NCBI GenBank assembly: GCA_013350335.1
Contig: CM023540.1
Coordinates: 61,687,195 to 61,751,194, forward strand
DNA from: Chimonanthus salicifolius
Taxonomy: Eukaryota; Streptophyta; Magnoliopsida; Laurales; Calycanthaceae
Direction: 5' to 3'
Length of the DNA: 64,000 bases
The position numbers and the translations under genes are program-made. This document shows, piece by piece, positions 10,484 to 21,085 of the stretch. How positions within the stretch are numbered: position 1 is the first letter of the stretch; each line of letters opens with the position of its first letter. Under the pieces are notes generated by a model, which saw only the letters and a program-made list of their open reading frames with translations, was not told the origin of the DNA and searched no databases.

Positions 10484-13400
10484 TGTAATACCCCAGATTT
10501 TTAGTTTCTCAATATTTACGGAAATTGCCATTGAAAATGTGAATTAATGGATATGGACCTTAGATGGGTAAAGGATTGGGTCAATTGCCCAATTAAGACC
10601 CAACAGATTGTGGATATGGTGGCAATTGGAATAATTGGGTAACATATATTCAATTGGGTCAAAGTTGTTAATTGGGTCAAAATGTCCAATTGGGACCCAA
10701 TGGGTCATGTTTGACTTAGTTGACCACCAAGTGAGTTGAGTTAAATTAAATGAGTTGAGGTGGACGGTTTTATATTTGAAAGTCAAACAAATAAGATGGA
10801 GGAGTTATGTTTAATTCAAACTCAAAACAATGATATATGTTGGAGAGATGAAGGTGGTTTAAAATTCAAATTCAAAATAAATGGGGTGGACGGTTTTAAT
10901 TTTGAAATTCAAGCAAATAGAGTACATTTGAAATTCAAGCAAATGGAGTACATTTGAAATTCAAGCAAATGGGGTGGACGGTTTTTATTTCAAATTCAAA
11001 TGAGATGGAGGAGTTATGATTAATTCAAATTCAAAACAAAGGTAAGGATATACGTTGGGGATGAGGTTGGTTTGTTTCAAAATTTAAACGTTGGAGAGAT
11101 AATGGAGATGGTTATGGTTTAATTTTCAAATTCAAACAAATGGAGGAATATTGTTTTATTTCAAATTCAAGGCACACGTTGGAAAGATAATGGAGATGGT
11201 TTGGCTTATTTCAAAATCAAAGCAAGGATGCACATGGAAAGATAATGGAGATAGTTTTATATTTAAAAAATTCAAATTTCAATGGCATACACGTTGGAGT
11301 CTTGAGAATTCTATCTCATGTAGAGATAGGGAAGATAATGAAGAGGAAATCCCCACATGGAGAGATAATGAAGTTGGTTCAAATCTCAATTTCAAACAAG
11401 GCTACACGTTGGAGAGATAAGGGGGAGTTTGGGGTTTAGTTTTCAAATTCAAACAAGATTCAACTCTCCCTCTCCCACTTGGCTATCTCTCTCCCTCACA
11501 CTCTCTCTTAGCCGACCAGCATTCTAAGGAAAAGGAGATCAAACATTTGAAGAATTCTATCTCATTCTCTCCCTCTCTCTCTCAAGGCCAGTTCTCATCT
11601 CAAAGACCAAAAAGGGTTGAAGCATTGTGCTAAGCTTCTCTCTCAAACCTGCCTCCATCTTGGCCGAACCAACCCTTGGTGATCTTATCTTGATCAAGCT
11701 CATATATTGGCCGAAGATCAAAAAGAAGAAGGAAGGCTAAGGATTAAAGAGGAGCAAAACGAAAACGGAAGAACAAGCCAAAGCAAAGATCAAATCGGAG
11801 GAGTCGCGGAAACGGTAGGTGCTCAATAAACTTTTATTAAGTAAGATAGCCAAGGGAACATGATCAGGCTATTGTATGTCCAAATCCTAAAAGGGATATA
11901 CAAAAACCATTGAGTAGGAAAAAGAGGTTGATTAGGTTCGGCCATGATGAATGGCCGAACCCATCAAAAGTTATGATCATGGCTATTTAAAGGAAGAGAT
12001 AAGGAACCATAGGGTTCGGCCATGTGTATGGCCGAACCCCATGGAAGAAAATGAAGGATAAATGATATGTTAAATGGAAGGTTATTATATATTTCTAAAG
12101 GGACTAAATGGAAGTATGAATGGGAAACATCAAAGGATCAAATGATAAAATTGTATGTTATAGTTTGAAGGAAAGAAAAGAACCATAGGGTTCGGCCATG
12201 TGTATGGCCGAACCCCATGAAGGGTTTTTGATGTTTTAAAAAGGGTTTAAAATATGTGGGAAAGTGATGGACTTGGATATATTTTGTGGAAAGAGGAGCA
12301 CCAAAACAAAAGGGGTGAGGTTCGGCCATGGTGTATGGCCGAACCCCCACCAAGTGCTATGTATGGTGTTTTGTTTTAAAAGGTCTAAAAATATTCAAAT
12401 GGATAGAATTATGAGAACCATTCATAGTTGGATAAAGGTTTTAATGGAAATAAGGAACTATAGGGTTCGGCCATGTGTATGGCTGAACCCTATAGAGTGA
12501 CAATGGTGGATGATTAAGGGCTGGATAATTAGATGAATGGATTGGTAATTAGTCTTATGTATGAAGGATTAAAGGACCAAGTTTAAGATGGTGAGGTTCG
12601 GCCATGTTGTATGGCCGAACCCCACTAAGGTGGATTTGTTTTGGACATTAGTGTTAGCAATATTAAACAAGGGTTTAAGCTAGTGGCAATATTATATATA
12701 TGGAATGAAATGATCAAAGGACTTGAAAGAGGGGTCAAAACCAAAGTGGTAAGGTTCAGCCATGTTGTATGGCCGAACCCTACCAAGGGATGTTTGTAGT
12801 TTGAGGTGTTTAACTAAGTTAATTGGATGGTGTTGGTTAAAATAAAAAGAGTGATCAAATTCAAGTAGGTGAGGTTCGGCCATGGTCTATGGCCGAACCC
12901 CACAAGGTGGTTTTTGGACTTAGTTTTAATTGGAAATCAAATGGTTAGTATCTTGACTTGTTGTTATATAAACAAGGTAATGAGACTTCTTGAACAGTGC
13001 GCAAATCATGAACGGGTGACGGTTTAAGAAGAGCGGATATTTCTAAGTGACTTTTGAGTAGGTTTCCTACCTTTTTGTAACCACAATTTATACTTGCTGT
13101 TTTATGTTGATTTTTGTGAGATATGTGTTAAACTATTATATTTCAAAGGGGATTTGAATGTTAAAGATTTATTTACAAATGGCATATATTCATTGACATC
13201 TCATGCATGGCATGGGTGATGGTTTTGTAACCGGAGACCACGCTCCGTCGGGGCATCCGTAAGGCAATTGTGGGAAGACCTTGATGATGAGAATCCCATC
13301 AAGAAGAATTCAGAGGCCACACTCCGTCGGGGTGTCCGAAAGACCACTGTGGGGTACCTTGATGATGAGAATCCCATCAAGAGGAGGCTATGTATACTTG

Positions 13401-14057
13401 TGATGGGTGAGACTCATTACATTTGCATACATACATAGCATTGTTTTTGTAAGATTTTGATGATCATGTATTATTATGTTATATGCATGTTTTTATACTA
13501 ATCTTGTGGTAGCCCTAATCGGAAGACCTACTGGGCTCGTTGATCTAACGCCCTACTTCTATCCTTAGTGGGTGACACAGGAAAGGAAGAGATCGAGGAT
13601 CGTGGAAAAAGCCAAGCATAGGAGCGTGGGCATTTGAATGGTTTATTTATGGATATTTGTTTAAGTTTACAAGGACATGTAATTCGTTAGTTAGATGTTG
13701 ATATGTAATAACTTAGTTAATATTTCCTATGATTTGCTAAGGTTTTGATTGATTGATTAAGTTAAGCTAACTTTGGAAAAATGACAATGCACTTTGCTAT
13801 CTAATAAAATGGAGTAGATTTAGGTTCCATTATAATCCGCAGTTAGTTTAAGTGTTATTCCGCAATGATTATGCTTTACTATGTGAGAACCATTCTCATA
13901 GACTTAATCCATGCTCACATAGGTTTGGCCAGTTAAGGGTCGGACTTTAGAAGTCCGGACTTAACTCAAGTCGTGACACTCCGCTCTTATCACTTGTTTA
14001 TTTTTTTTTTTTTAAAAATAGATTCTGATTTATAGTGAAAAAGGACGGGGTGTTACA
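10484..14057 (+). repeat. 3' LTR of chromovirus 2 (3.57 kb)
   Basis: Opens TGTAATACCCCAG, closes GGGGTGTTACA. Block order: ACCCAATGGGTC near 10695; repeated motifs around AATTCAAATTCAAA (10860-11040); a CT-rich stretch at 11463-11590; a GGCCGAACC hairpin array at 11934-12901; TAGGTTTCCTACCTTTTTG at 13060-13078; CATCTCATGCATGGCATGG at 13197-13215; a CCGTCGGGG duplication at 13235-13390; ACTGGGCTCGTTGATCTAA at 13531; then the terminus. The same order recurs in the solo LTR at 31037 and, with a different array, in the minus-strand LTR ending at 40767. No coding sequence. Confidence 0.88.
11934..12901. repeat. Array of eight GGTTCGGCCAT hairpins in the LTR
   Basis: Eight near-identical inverted repeats, each with arm GGTTCGGCCAT, a 2-7 base loop and arm ATGGCCGAACC: 11934-11962, 12012-12040, 12188-12216, 12318-12347, 12463-12490, 12594-12623, 12752-12780 and 12872-12901. 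Spacing is about 80-175 bp and the DNA between is only loosely related, so they are not simple tandem copies. In the copy at 12463 the right arm has GGCTGAACC, and in the one at 12752 the left arm has GGTTCAGCC. Stems of 9-11 bp are expected in single-stranded DNA or RNA. Confidence 0.9.
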
Positions 14058-14062
14058 AGACC

Positions 14063-14420
14063 TACCCATATATGACTTGGACTTGATCTTTGTAAGTCTT
14101 CAATCTTCTGTTCTACTTCATGTCGCAAGTACTCCACCTTGATCTTCATCTTCATTATCCCTTTGATTTTCAATTCGATCCTTGGTCTTTCATGGGCATT
14201 TTCTTCTTTTTCATTAGTCTTTTGATCTTGCTCGGTCTGTCACTTGTTTATATCTTCAAGAGCACTGGTCCATGATTTATTTAATATTCAATCTTCTATG
14301 CTTGACTGTACTCTTTGTCTTTAGGTCCTATGGAGTCATTTAGTATGACTTGTCTTATAGCACAACTCCATGAAACCATTACTACAACAAGTTAAATGAT
14401 TTTGTTATCATCAAAATACG
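14063..14420 (-). mobile_element. SIRE-like copia LTR, second part, minus strand
   Basis: This stretch continues after the AGACC duplication of chromovirus 2 and should rejoin the fragment ending at 8274. On the minus strand it reads GTATTTTGATGATAACAAA near 14396-14414, a signature of the start region of long SIRE-type copia LTRs. No coding sequence. The right border is approximate. Confidence 0.35.
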
Positions 14421-14957
14421 TTTTTAACTTTGGTGTAAAACTTTGCGACTAACATAACTTATACTTAAAAGAGATTCTCTTGTACAATATGATTTATAAT
14501 ATTTTTTAATTTTTTCAGATTTTTGTCAAATGTAAAAACCGATGAAATGACTTATCCTGCTCTTAAATCAACAAAAATGTATATTGATGTGATATTCTTC
14601 AATATACAAAAGAAATTTCTCACATATAATTATTTATTATGATCTTTATGAATGTACAAATTCAATTCTCATTTAGGATTAAGTTTATCATTTTATTGTA
14701 AATAAATTTTTAATAATTATAAAATAATTGTTCGATGATAAAATTAATAATTAATGAAATTCTTTGTATAAAATATGTATCGCTACTCTATTTTAACTCA
14801 TCTATCAGGGAAGTCTAAAAGTAATTGAATCGAAGTCTAATCCGAGAAGGTTAGAGAAAATTCCCAATTTACTTACTCCCGCCCCAGTTTACATATATGT
14901 AACTCACTGGAACAAGAAAAAATAAGTTCAAATCAAGCGAACCGAGAAGAGAAAGAA
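14421..14957. other. AT-rich stretch, nothing recognised
   Basis: About 540 bp of AT-rich sequence with no open frame, repeat or motif that I can name. It precedes the open frame at 14958 and could hold its promoter, but no clear TATA box position can be defended. Confidence 0.5.
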
Positions 14958-15316
14958 ATGGAGGGAGAGACCGGCAAGCTTCTTCTGCTTGGGAAAATCA
15001 AAGGTGACCAAAGAGAGGAAAAACGAAAACCTAGAGAAGTGGAAATTGTTTCTTTTCCTTATGCATTAGATGACGGAAATGTGGAATTCTGTCTGGCAGG
15101 ATTTACTCGTTTTCTTCTCCAAGATCTCTGCGTCAAACGCCGACTCCCGTCCGTTACACTTGACTGCTACCGAAGCTACTGCACTGGCCCCACTTCTAAC
15201 TGGTACGGGAACCCAAATGCTGCTTATCTGTACTCCTTTCACCGTTTTAACATTCTGTCTTCTGGAAATGCAATCCCTAAGCAAACAAGATCTACAGGCT
15301 TAAAATTAAGGATCTC
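14958..15316 (+). CDS. Unrecognised 5' exon-like open frame, cut by LTR element
   Basis: A frame starting at ATG 14958 in a purine-rich context (GAAAGAAATGG) and open until it enters the LTR at 15317. The predicted part has a charged N-terminus (GKIKGDQREEKRKPREVEI), then SFPYALDD and a Cys-rich stretch. A second frame at 15070-15303 is also open and looks more protein-like in composition (Leu/Thr-rich), so one frameshift may be present. Base composition is higher in GC than the flanks. I do not recognise a family. It may be the first exon of a host gene or a gene fragment; the LTR element inserted at ATCTC would have ended it. If the frame continues, it would resume after 17063, but no clear continuation is seen there. 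Confidence 0.35.
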
Positions 15317-15821
15317 TGCAGCGAGCCCACTGACTATCGTGGTGGGTTAACACAGCTCACCGATTTGCGATTAAGATAATGGGTTTAGAGGGAGAAGAAA
15401 GAAAATGCACGCACTAATTGGGATTGATTCGAGGGAATCCCAGGTCTCCTTAAACAATTGTTGGGTTATTTCGAGGAACCCACCCTCCTTAGACTTAGTT
15501 TTTAGAGATAAAATTCTGCATATCTTTTTTTATTAATTGCTTACTCTTAAATAAAGAGATTGCTCATCCTCAAGGCGGAGGTTGATTACATGGAAAGATT
15601 CTACATGGGCTAGATAAGGGATGAATTCAAATTCAAACGAGAATCTAGATAATGGATGAATTCAAATTCAAACGAGAATTCTAAATAAGCAAACTATATG
15701 CTGATAATCTGGAGTTGATTTGATCTCTACCCAAATCTCTATCTCTATCCAAATCTCCTACAACTGCACACACTCAGCAACACCTCAGCATGAACCTGAC
15801 ACACTCAGTAGGCACGTTACA
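15317..15821 (-). repeat. 3' LTR of the CTPS-carrying element
   Basis: Direct repeat of 16538-17058. Plus-strand left edge TGCAGCGAGCCCACTGA, right edge GGCACGTTACA. It lacks a short stretch (AGGCTGATTACATGGG-like) that the partner has at about 16830-16848. Both copies contain two AATTCAAATTCAAACGAGAA units. Confidence 0.88.
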
Positions 15822-15979
15822 TTCCTCCCGACTCGAATCCGACATCGTCCACGAGGAGGAAATCTGGTAACTTGGCCTGGTGTTTATGGTAAAACTTCCA
15901 AAAGTCGTCTTCATTCTTTGAGTCTCTCCCTTGCACCCGGGTCACGGCTTTAATCCTTTGCTTCACCAGGCTCCCGTTG
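15817..15979 (-). pseudogene. C-terminal tail of a gypsy polyprotein
   Basis: On the minus strand the frame that leaves the CTP synthase segment continues through [20 protein letters not shown] and ends GFESGGM at the polypurine tract. The pattern LPDF-x-LxDxVxFxxGG just before the LTR is the usual end of the pol polyprotein in many plant chromoviruses, after the chromodomain. Only this tail (about 50 codons) is left; upstream it is fused to CTP synthase sequence, which shows that the deletion and capture replaced almost all of pol. Clade is not resolved. Confidence 0.6.
15822..15838 (-). other. Polypurine tract of the CTPS-carrying element
   Basis: The minus strand reads GAGTCGGGAGGAA directly before the LTR start TGTAACGTGCC. 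Location and purine content fit a plus-strand primer. Confidence 0.65.
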
Positions 15980-16328
15980 CGCTCCTCTCCAACTACACTT
16001 AGTACTAGCACAAGGCTAACATAAATGAGGCAGAATTTAAACCACTGTCCTACAGAAAATGATAACTGACGTGATGCTTCAATGAATGACATTGATTCAA
16101 TGTCACCCACAGTTCCACCCAATTCTATAACACAAACAACTGTTGGACTTTTTTTCCATCAAGAGGAATAATAGATACAGATTCAATCCGGTCTTTAATG
16201 GATTCAGTGACGTGAGGTACCGCTTGGACTGTTTTTCCAAGATCGACACCTTTCCTTTCCCCACCAGTGACAGACCTATATATCTTTCCAGTGGTAATGT
16301 TGTTTTCTTCAGTTACATCCAAGAAACA
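15980..16328 (-). pseudogene. Captured CTP synthase fragment
   Basis: About 115 codons clearly derived from CTP synthase, the cytosolic enzyme that makes CTP from UTP with glutamine. Seen on the minus strand: [38 protein letters not shown], then after a one-base shift near 16125 [36 protein letters not shown] and VVGE. These match, in order, the highly conserved amidoligase-domain region of eukaryotic CTP synthases (roughly residues 110-225 of the usual ~600). No intron interrupts the piece, although I cannot tell whether the donor gene has one here. The fragment is flanked by gag sequence on one side and a pol tail on the other, so it is a transduplication inside a retrotransposon. The frameshift and missing glutaminase domain make it non-functional as an enzyme. 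Confidence 0.92.
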
Positions 16329-16514
16329 ACTCATAGCCCCATCAAATCGCGGAAACTCAATTCGTGCCATGCGAGTGGAGAGCATCTCCAGACGAGAATC
16401 CATCAGTCAATTGGTCCACCATGTCGGCCAAACGTCTGTCTTGATTCTCGATCCCCTCCTTCAAGAGATACATCATCTCATCTAACTGAGTGTTGAAAGT
16501 ATCTTGGGCCATTG
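16329..16514 (-). pseudogene. Gypsy gag N-terminus, frameshifted
   Basis: On the minus strand a start codon near 16514 opens MAQDTFNTQLDEMMYLLKEG, followed by a coiled-coil-like stretch (DRRLADMVDQL) and, in a shifted frame, [20 protein letters not shown]. The pattern IEFPRFDG is the standard beginning of the gag core of plant gypsy elements, where it is normally followed by a Trp-rich capsid. Here it runs directly into CTP synthase sequence at FLDVTEENN. Gag would form the particle that packages element RNA; this remnant cannot. Confidence 0.75.
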
Positions 16515-16524
16515 AAGGAAAACT

Positions 16525-16537
16525 TGCTTTGATACCT
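16525..16537 (-). other. Primer binding site (tRNA-Met type)
   Basis: The minus strand reads AGGTATCAAAGCA immediately after the right LTR's end, close to the consensus TGGTATCAGAGC complementary to initiator tRNA-Met. It fixes the minus orientation of the element. Confidence 0.75.
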
Positions 16538-17058
16538 TGTAGCGAGCCCACTGAGTATCGTTGGTGGGTTGTGGGTTAACACAACCCACCGATTTGCGAT
16601 TAAGAGGATGGGTTTAGAGGGAGAAGAAAGAAGATGCACACACTAATTGGGATTGATTCGAGGGAATCTTAGGCCTCCTTAAACAATTGTTGGGTTATTT
16701 CGAGGAACCCACCCTCCTTAGACTTAGTTTTTAGAGATAAAATTTTGCATACCTTCTTTTATTAATTGCTTACTCTTAAATAAGAGATTGCTCATCCTCA
16801 AGGTGGAGGTTGATTACATGGAAAGATTCTAGGCTGATTACATGGGCTAGATAAGGGATGAATTCAAATTCAAACGAGAATCTAGATAAGGCATGAATTC
16901 AAATTCAAACGAGAATTCTAAATAAACAAACTATATGCTGATAATCTGGAGTTGATTTGATCTCTACCCAAATCTCTATCTCTATCCAAATCTCCTACAA
17001 CTGCACACACTCAGCAACACCTCAGCATGAACCTGGCACACTCAGCAGGCATGTTACA
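16538..17058 (-). repeat. 5' LTR of the CTPS-carrying element
   Basis: Plus-strand edges TGTAGCGAGCCCACTGA and GGCATGTTACA. Nearly identical to 15317-15821 with scattered substitutions and small indels, so the insertion is not ancient. Confidence 0.88.
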
Positions 17059-17063
17059 ATCTT

Positions 17064-18084
17064 ACTGAAAGAAACTCAATGATAGAGAAGGATTTATGAG
17101 GAAGATAACATCTATGAAGAAAATAAGTCTATGGAAGTAAATGAAAGAAAGAAACCAATAGAGAAGGATTTGCAGGGAAGACAACAAGAAAACAAGCCTA
17201 TGAAGAGATTAGACTATGGAAGTATATCGATAGCTGCTTCACCTGCACGGTGCCGTGCATGTGCGACACTGTGGGTGGGGCCCTCTTGTGGGCCCATTTA
17301 ATGAGTGTTGGTTTAAATGAAAGTTATTTTCAAGATGCAGATCTATTTATTTTGAAAAGCCTTACTCTAAAAATCAAGGGGTAAAATGATATCAATTTTG
17401 GATGGACTCCCATTCAATGATGAGATCAAATTTTAAAATTTGTTCAATTTAGGTAGGCATCTATGCAATCTCAGCTGACGTGTCGGATTGAGAGCCAAAT
17501 CGTAGCCCTCCCATATTTAACTTGGTTCTATTTTTAAACATAACCCATTTTTTACTTCCTCTAACCCACCCATAACTCAACCCGTTTTTAAAACTCCAAC
17601 CGATTTTCAATTTGGCCCAACTAATTTGAGTCGGGTTAAGTTGAGTCATGAGTCAACCCGTGTGATTAAGTAGGTAATCGGGTTAGATTTCTATGTTTCA
17701 AGCAAAGTGGGATCTATAGAAAAAGTTCGCACTACTAAAACATAATCACCATAATGAGTTGATTCTTAAAAAATATCAAATAATAAATATAAAAAATGAG
17801 GAGTGTGTTTCTATACATATAATTTGGGCAATTTGGATTATACAAAGCATGACCCTAGTTTTGCCCAAATTAAAACCGAGTCAATTTTTTATTTTATTTG
17901 CTTGGACTAAACCAATATTTTTTTTGAGCCTTGGGCTGGGTTGACCATAACCTAAGTTACACCCTTAGATCTAATTCATGGGGTGTGGATGTGTGTGATG
18001 GGCCAAAATTGGTCCCTCATTTGGAGCCTTTCTTTTCCTTTCATTTTTTTCCCCTTAAATGGTTGGCTTGGAATGAGTTCAAAT
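17064..18084. other. Intergenic sequence without a recognisable gene
   Basis: No supported gene. A perfect palindromic core GCACGGTGCCGTGC lies at 17245-17258 inside a short GC-rich island (17235-17300). Around 17520-17690 the minus strand is rich in GGGTT-type words, a composition also seen in the hAT-like MITE at 44724, but no element borders are visible. Confidence 0.4.
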
Positions 18085-18180
18085 ATAGATCACACTAAAT
18101 TTTGAGTTGTCATTTGGGCTTGGGCCTCTTGAACTCCTTTGTAGTAGTATCATGGTATCACCATCTCTTCTATATAGTCA
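18085..18180 (+). repeat. LTR-end-like repeat, copy 1
   Basis: The stretch ACACTAAATTTT, GGGCTTGGGCC, CTTGAACTC and ATCATGGTATCAC recurs at 19447-19525 with about the same spacing. The end ...ATCA followed by TGGTATCAC resembles an LTR end followed by a tRNA-Met primer site, so both copies may be LTR ends. Borders not defined. Confidence 0.4.
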
Positions 18181-18689
18181 TTTTTACCAGGTTGGAAAGA
18201 ACTCGACTCTATCGAGTTGCAATCATTATATGCATGATAAAACTATGGATGCACTAGAGCAAAATCTTCTTTAGCCATCCATGTATTCTTTGATTGTGGT
18301 CCCTTCCATTCATCATCATCAGCATCACAACCACAACTCCATCTATTTGGGATCACCTTTTCTAATTCTACTTCTCCATTTGACCCTATCATAAACCATT
18401 CCGGCTTTCATTCCACCATCTATCATGTCCTTGTGGTCTCTTCCATTGTATGCAAAATTGTCAACCTTTTTTAAAAGCTTGGACCTTCAAAACTTGTTGA
18501 GTAGCTTTTGACACATGGTTGGGAAGCCATTCTGACATGGCTCAACTTTTCAAGGTTTTAGCTTATTGTAGATCTCAATTGGAAATTGCTCTTTGGACGA
18601 ATATATTGTATACTTTCACCAATGTGAAAAATCTTTTCTCAATAGCATCTATTTACATGTTCTTGATACTTGGCGTTATTTTTGCAATT

Positions 18690-19440
18690 TTTTTTCTTTA
18701 ATTGTGCTTTGTGATTCTTATTTTCATTCAACAAAGGCATCTGCATCATCATCACTAACAAAAATGTTTACCAGAAGTGGTACCAAATCTAGGACATAAT
18801 TAGGTGCTCTTCTAAACACAATCTGAAAAGGAGACTTGCTTGTGGTGTGTTTGACTGAATTGTTATAAGCAAATTCAACTTGTGACAAAGCTGGATCCCA
18901 TTGCTTGATATTAATATTTAAGTAGAGAAGTTACTTCATTTTGTATTTTTTTAGCAATAGAAAAACATAACAAACATGGTGTGCAAACTTGAACTAGCTC
19001 AGCATTGTTATATGGCTAAGAATGTTGTACTTCAAACTCAACTTGTCAATCATTTCCTTTGACACAAGATTTTTAGTACCACCACTGTTAGTGAAAATAG
19101 TACACAGTTTGCCTTAGGATATACAAGTAATATGGAAAATGTTGTGCTTTAATCACATATTGTCTTCTATACATTTTGGTCTAGTCACTGAAGTTTGTTG
19201 AGTGACTAAAAGTTTTCCCTTATGTGTCACCATATTCATGATCTTTTGGCATAGAAGACTCACCATTTTCATATGTAGATTCATGAATTTCTGCATTTTC
19301 TACATGAGGTTCTTCTTCTATTTTAACATCCCTATAGGTCAATTTGTTCACCCACATTAACCTTAGCATGTTGGGTCCTTGTTGGACACTCAAAAGTAAG
19401 GTGCTCAGGTTGTTTCCAGTGAAAAACAGATATGGACAAC
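18690..19440 (-). pseudogene. Gypsy gag/protease/integrase fragments, minus strand
   Basis: Three decayed pieces in minus-strand order. Near 19385-19440: a zinc-knuckle remnant (HWKQPEHLTFECPTR, with the first Cys lost). Near 19040-19110: a protease-like remnant, NLVSKEMIDKLSLK. At about 18735-18925: integrase sequence with ALSQVEFAYNNSVKHTTSKS then PFQIVF and NYVLDLVPL. The order gag-protease-integrase without RT implies a large internal deletion of about 3 kb between protease and integrase. No intact frame. Family level Ty3/gypsy is well supported by the integrase motif; clade not resolved. Confidence 0.72.
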
Positions 19441-19525
19441 ACTAAATTTTAGACCACCAACTGGGCTTGGGCCACCTTGAACTCAATTGTAGCTATATCA
19501 TGGTATCACTACCTCCTCTGATATG
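19432..19525 (+). repeat. LTR-end-like repeat, copy 2
   Basis: Second copy of the 18085-18180 repeat, with ATATCATGGTATCAC in the same place. Together the two enclose the gypsy fragments at 18690-19440. The open frame to its right (19571-19771, minus) is unrecognised. Confidence 0.4.
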
Positions 19526-20039
19526 TCAAATTCCCTGGAAGAAAAATGTTTAGGTTCTTGCTGAAAATGGTCAGTTGAGGACTGCCAAAATGACAACTTT
19601 ATCAGTAACTTTTTGTAGGGTCTGCCTTAAACTATGGTTATGTTGGGTTAAAGATGACTGGCAACTTAAAATTGGGTGTTCTCCTCCACCTTTAAAGTTC
19701 TCATGGTGATCACCTGGTTTAAGTTCTCTAATTTTCAAGTCATGCTTATTATTAGGTAATTTAACTATCATAAAGAAATTAAGATCTGGAGCTTAAAAAC
19801 AAAAACTCGATCAATCCAATGGAAGCAGTTTTTGGTGAGACTTATATTCATCATATACCTCTTTGTTCAAGGTATTTTTGTGGCTGTTGTACATTTTTAA
19901 ATAGCACAAACAATTATGGATTAAAATTAATTTAAGGTGATAAACATTGGAATGCTTAATTTGGTTGTTTTTTTGGATCCCATATTCAAGATTTTTGTGG
20001 ATCCTAGATTGGATCGGCTATTTCTACATTGTACATTTT

Positions 20040-20740
20040 TTCAATTTAGGAAGTCATTCAATTAGACAAAAGTCTCACATCTTGTAGCCTTTCCAACATG
20101 AGTTAGTTAATGCATGTCTTTAAACCTCTGATTTTGATGTGGTCTTCCATATTGTTTAGAGCGTGAAAGAGTCAACTAGTTGAGACATTCTTTATGTTTT
20201 GCATGGATTACATATTTATGGGTATTCTTATGTGGATTTGGTCAACTCCCTAGATGCTCATCACTCTAGTTTTGGGCATTCTACCTTTATAGGTGACAAC
20301 TGAGCATCCTGATGAAGTGAAAAGACAAATTGTTGTGGGTTGCTTAATGCTTAAGTGCTGAAGTAGAAATTTTTTCCATGGTTAAGGCTCCCTTTTAGCC
20401 ATTGTATTTGAAGCATTTGCTCTAGAAATAGCGCTTTTCTCCTCTAGAACCTATGATCATTTAATTCGACTGGTTACCATTTGCATCACATTTAACCCAA
20501 TCTTTCATGAGTGTATGAAACACATCAAAGTTGATTGTTTTTCATAAAGAAATTCTTATAGAATGTGTCTGTTTGCTTGTTATATTCAATCTAAGGATCA
20601 ATTCGTTGATATGGTTATAAAAGCAGTCTCCAGACCCAACTCTTTTTCTATATTGGTGAACTTGGCATTATCTTTGCTCAAGCTTGAGTGGAGTATTGAG
20701 GAGTATGTGTTTATTCATTTAGACACTTTTTTGTGAGAGT
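20040..20740 (+). pseudogene. Ty1/copia RNase H end of pol
   Basis: Decayed plus-strand copia polyprotein end. Visible in shifting frames: AEVEIFSMVK (equivalent of the SSAEAEYRAM motif, near 20362), FHECMKHIKVDC near 20507-20540 (family FHERTKHI-VD), SKDQFVDMVIKAVSRP near 20592-20638 (family DQLADIFTKAL), then LALSLLKLEWSIEEY. Stops are frequent and no frame exceeds about 60 codons. The domain would be the RNase H that follows RT in copia elements. Sequence after 20740 may be the start of the 3' LTR, but I cannot fix its edge. Confidence 0.72.
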
Positions 20741-21085
20741 ACACAATCGTGTATGACATAAGTGTACTGTCTTGTGTAATTGTTAAGTGTTTATTTTTGT
20801 TAAGCTTGTAAAATTAACCCTTAATCAAGAGAATTAGGTACTGTTGATATAACTAGTGCAAATATATACAGTACATGATGTTGTTTTAGTTAATCCCACA
20901 TTTGAGATTAAGCAAGCATCCACTCAAAATAATCTCTCTTGCTTCGTCTTTAAGTCTACACTCTTAACATGTGCATGTGATTTGAGGGCAATAGTGGAGC
21001 CACTTGATTTGATGGATCTGACTCACATCAATGAGATCATATTATTTAGGGTCTTTTTTTTTTTGAGTGGTAACAAGGAAAAATA

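Larger units (their letters stand above)
8275..14057 (+). mobile_element. Chromovirus 2, internally deleted, with TSD AGACC
   Basis: A Ty3/gypsy element bounded by LTR ends TGTAATACCC and GGGGTGTTACA and flanked by the perfect 5 bp duplication AGACC (8270-8274 and 14058-14062). The 5' LTR is cut at about 9613, the 3' LTR is long, and only the end of integrase plus chromodomain lies between. The primer binding site, gag, protease, RT, RNase H and most of integrase are missing. The first 175 bp of the two LTRs differ at only a few positions by eye, so the insertion is fairly recent compared with its neighbours. It is inserted in the copia LTR remains flanking it on both sides. Confidence 0.88.
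15317..17058 (-). mobile_element. Non-autonomous gypsy element carrying a CTP synthase fragment
   Basis: A compact minus-strand LTR element: LTRs of 505 and 521 bp (15317-15821 and 16538-17058) with ends TGTARCG/YRTGTTACA on the plus strand, a 716 bp interior, a tRNA-Met-type primer site next to the right LTR and a polypurine tract next to the left LTR. Flanks ATCTC (15312-15316) and ATCTT (17059-17063) are a target duplication with one mismatch. The interior holds a gag start, a CTP synthase piece and the tail of a gypsy polyprotein, in that order. RT and integrase are absent, so mobility would need helper proteins from a full element. Confidence 0.87.

Noticed and set aside
11934..12901. 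Rho-independent-like terminators or MITEs from the hairpins
   Set aside because: No T-tract follows, no target duplications flank the arms, and the spacing lies inside one LTR shared with other family members.
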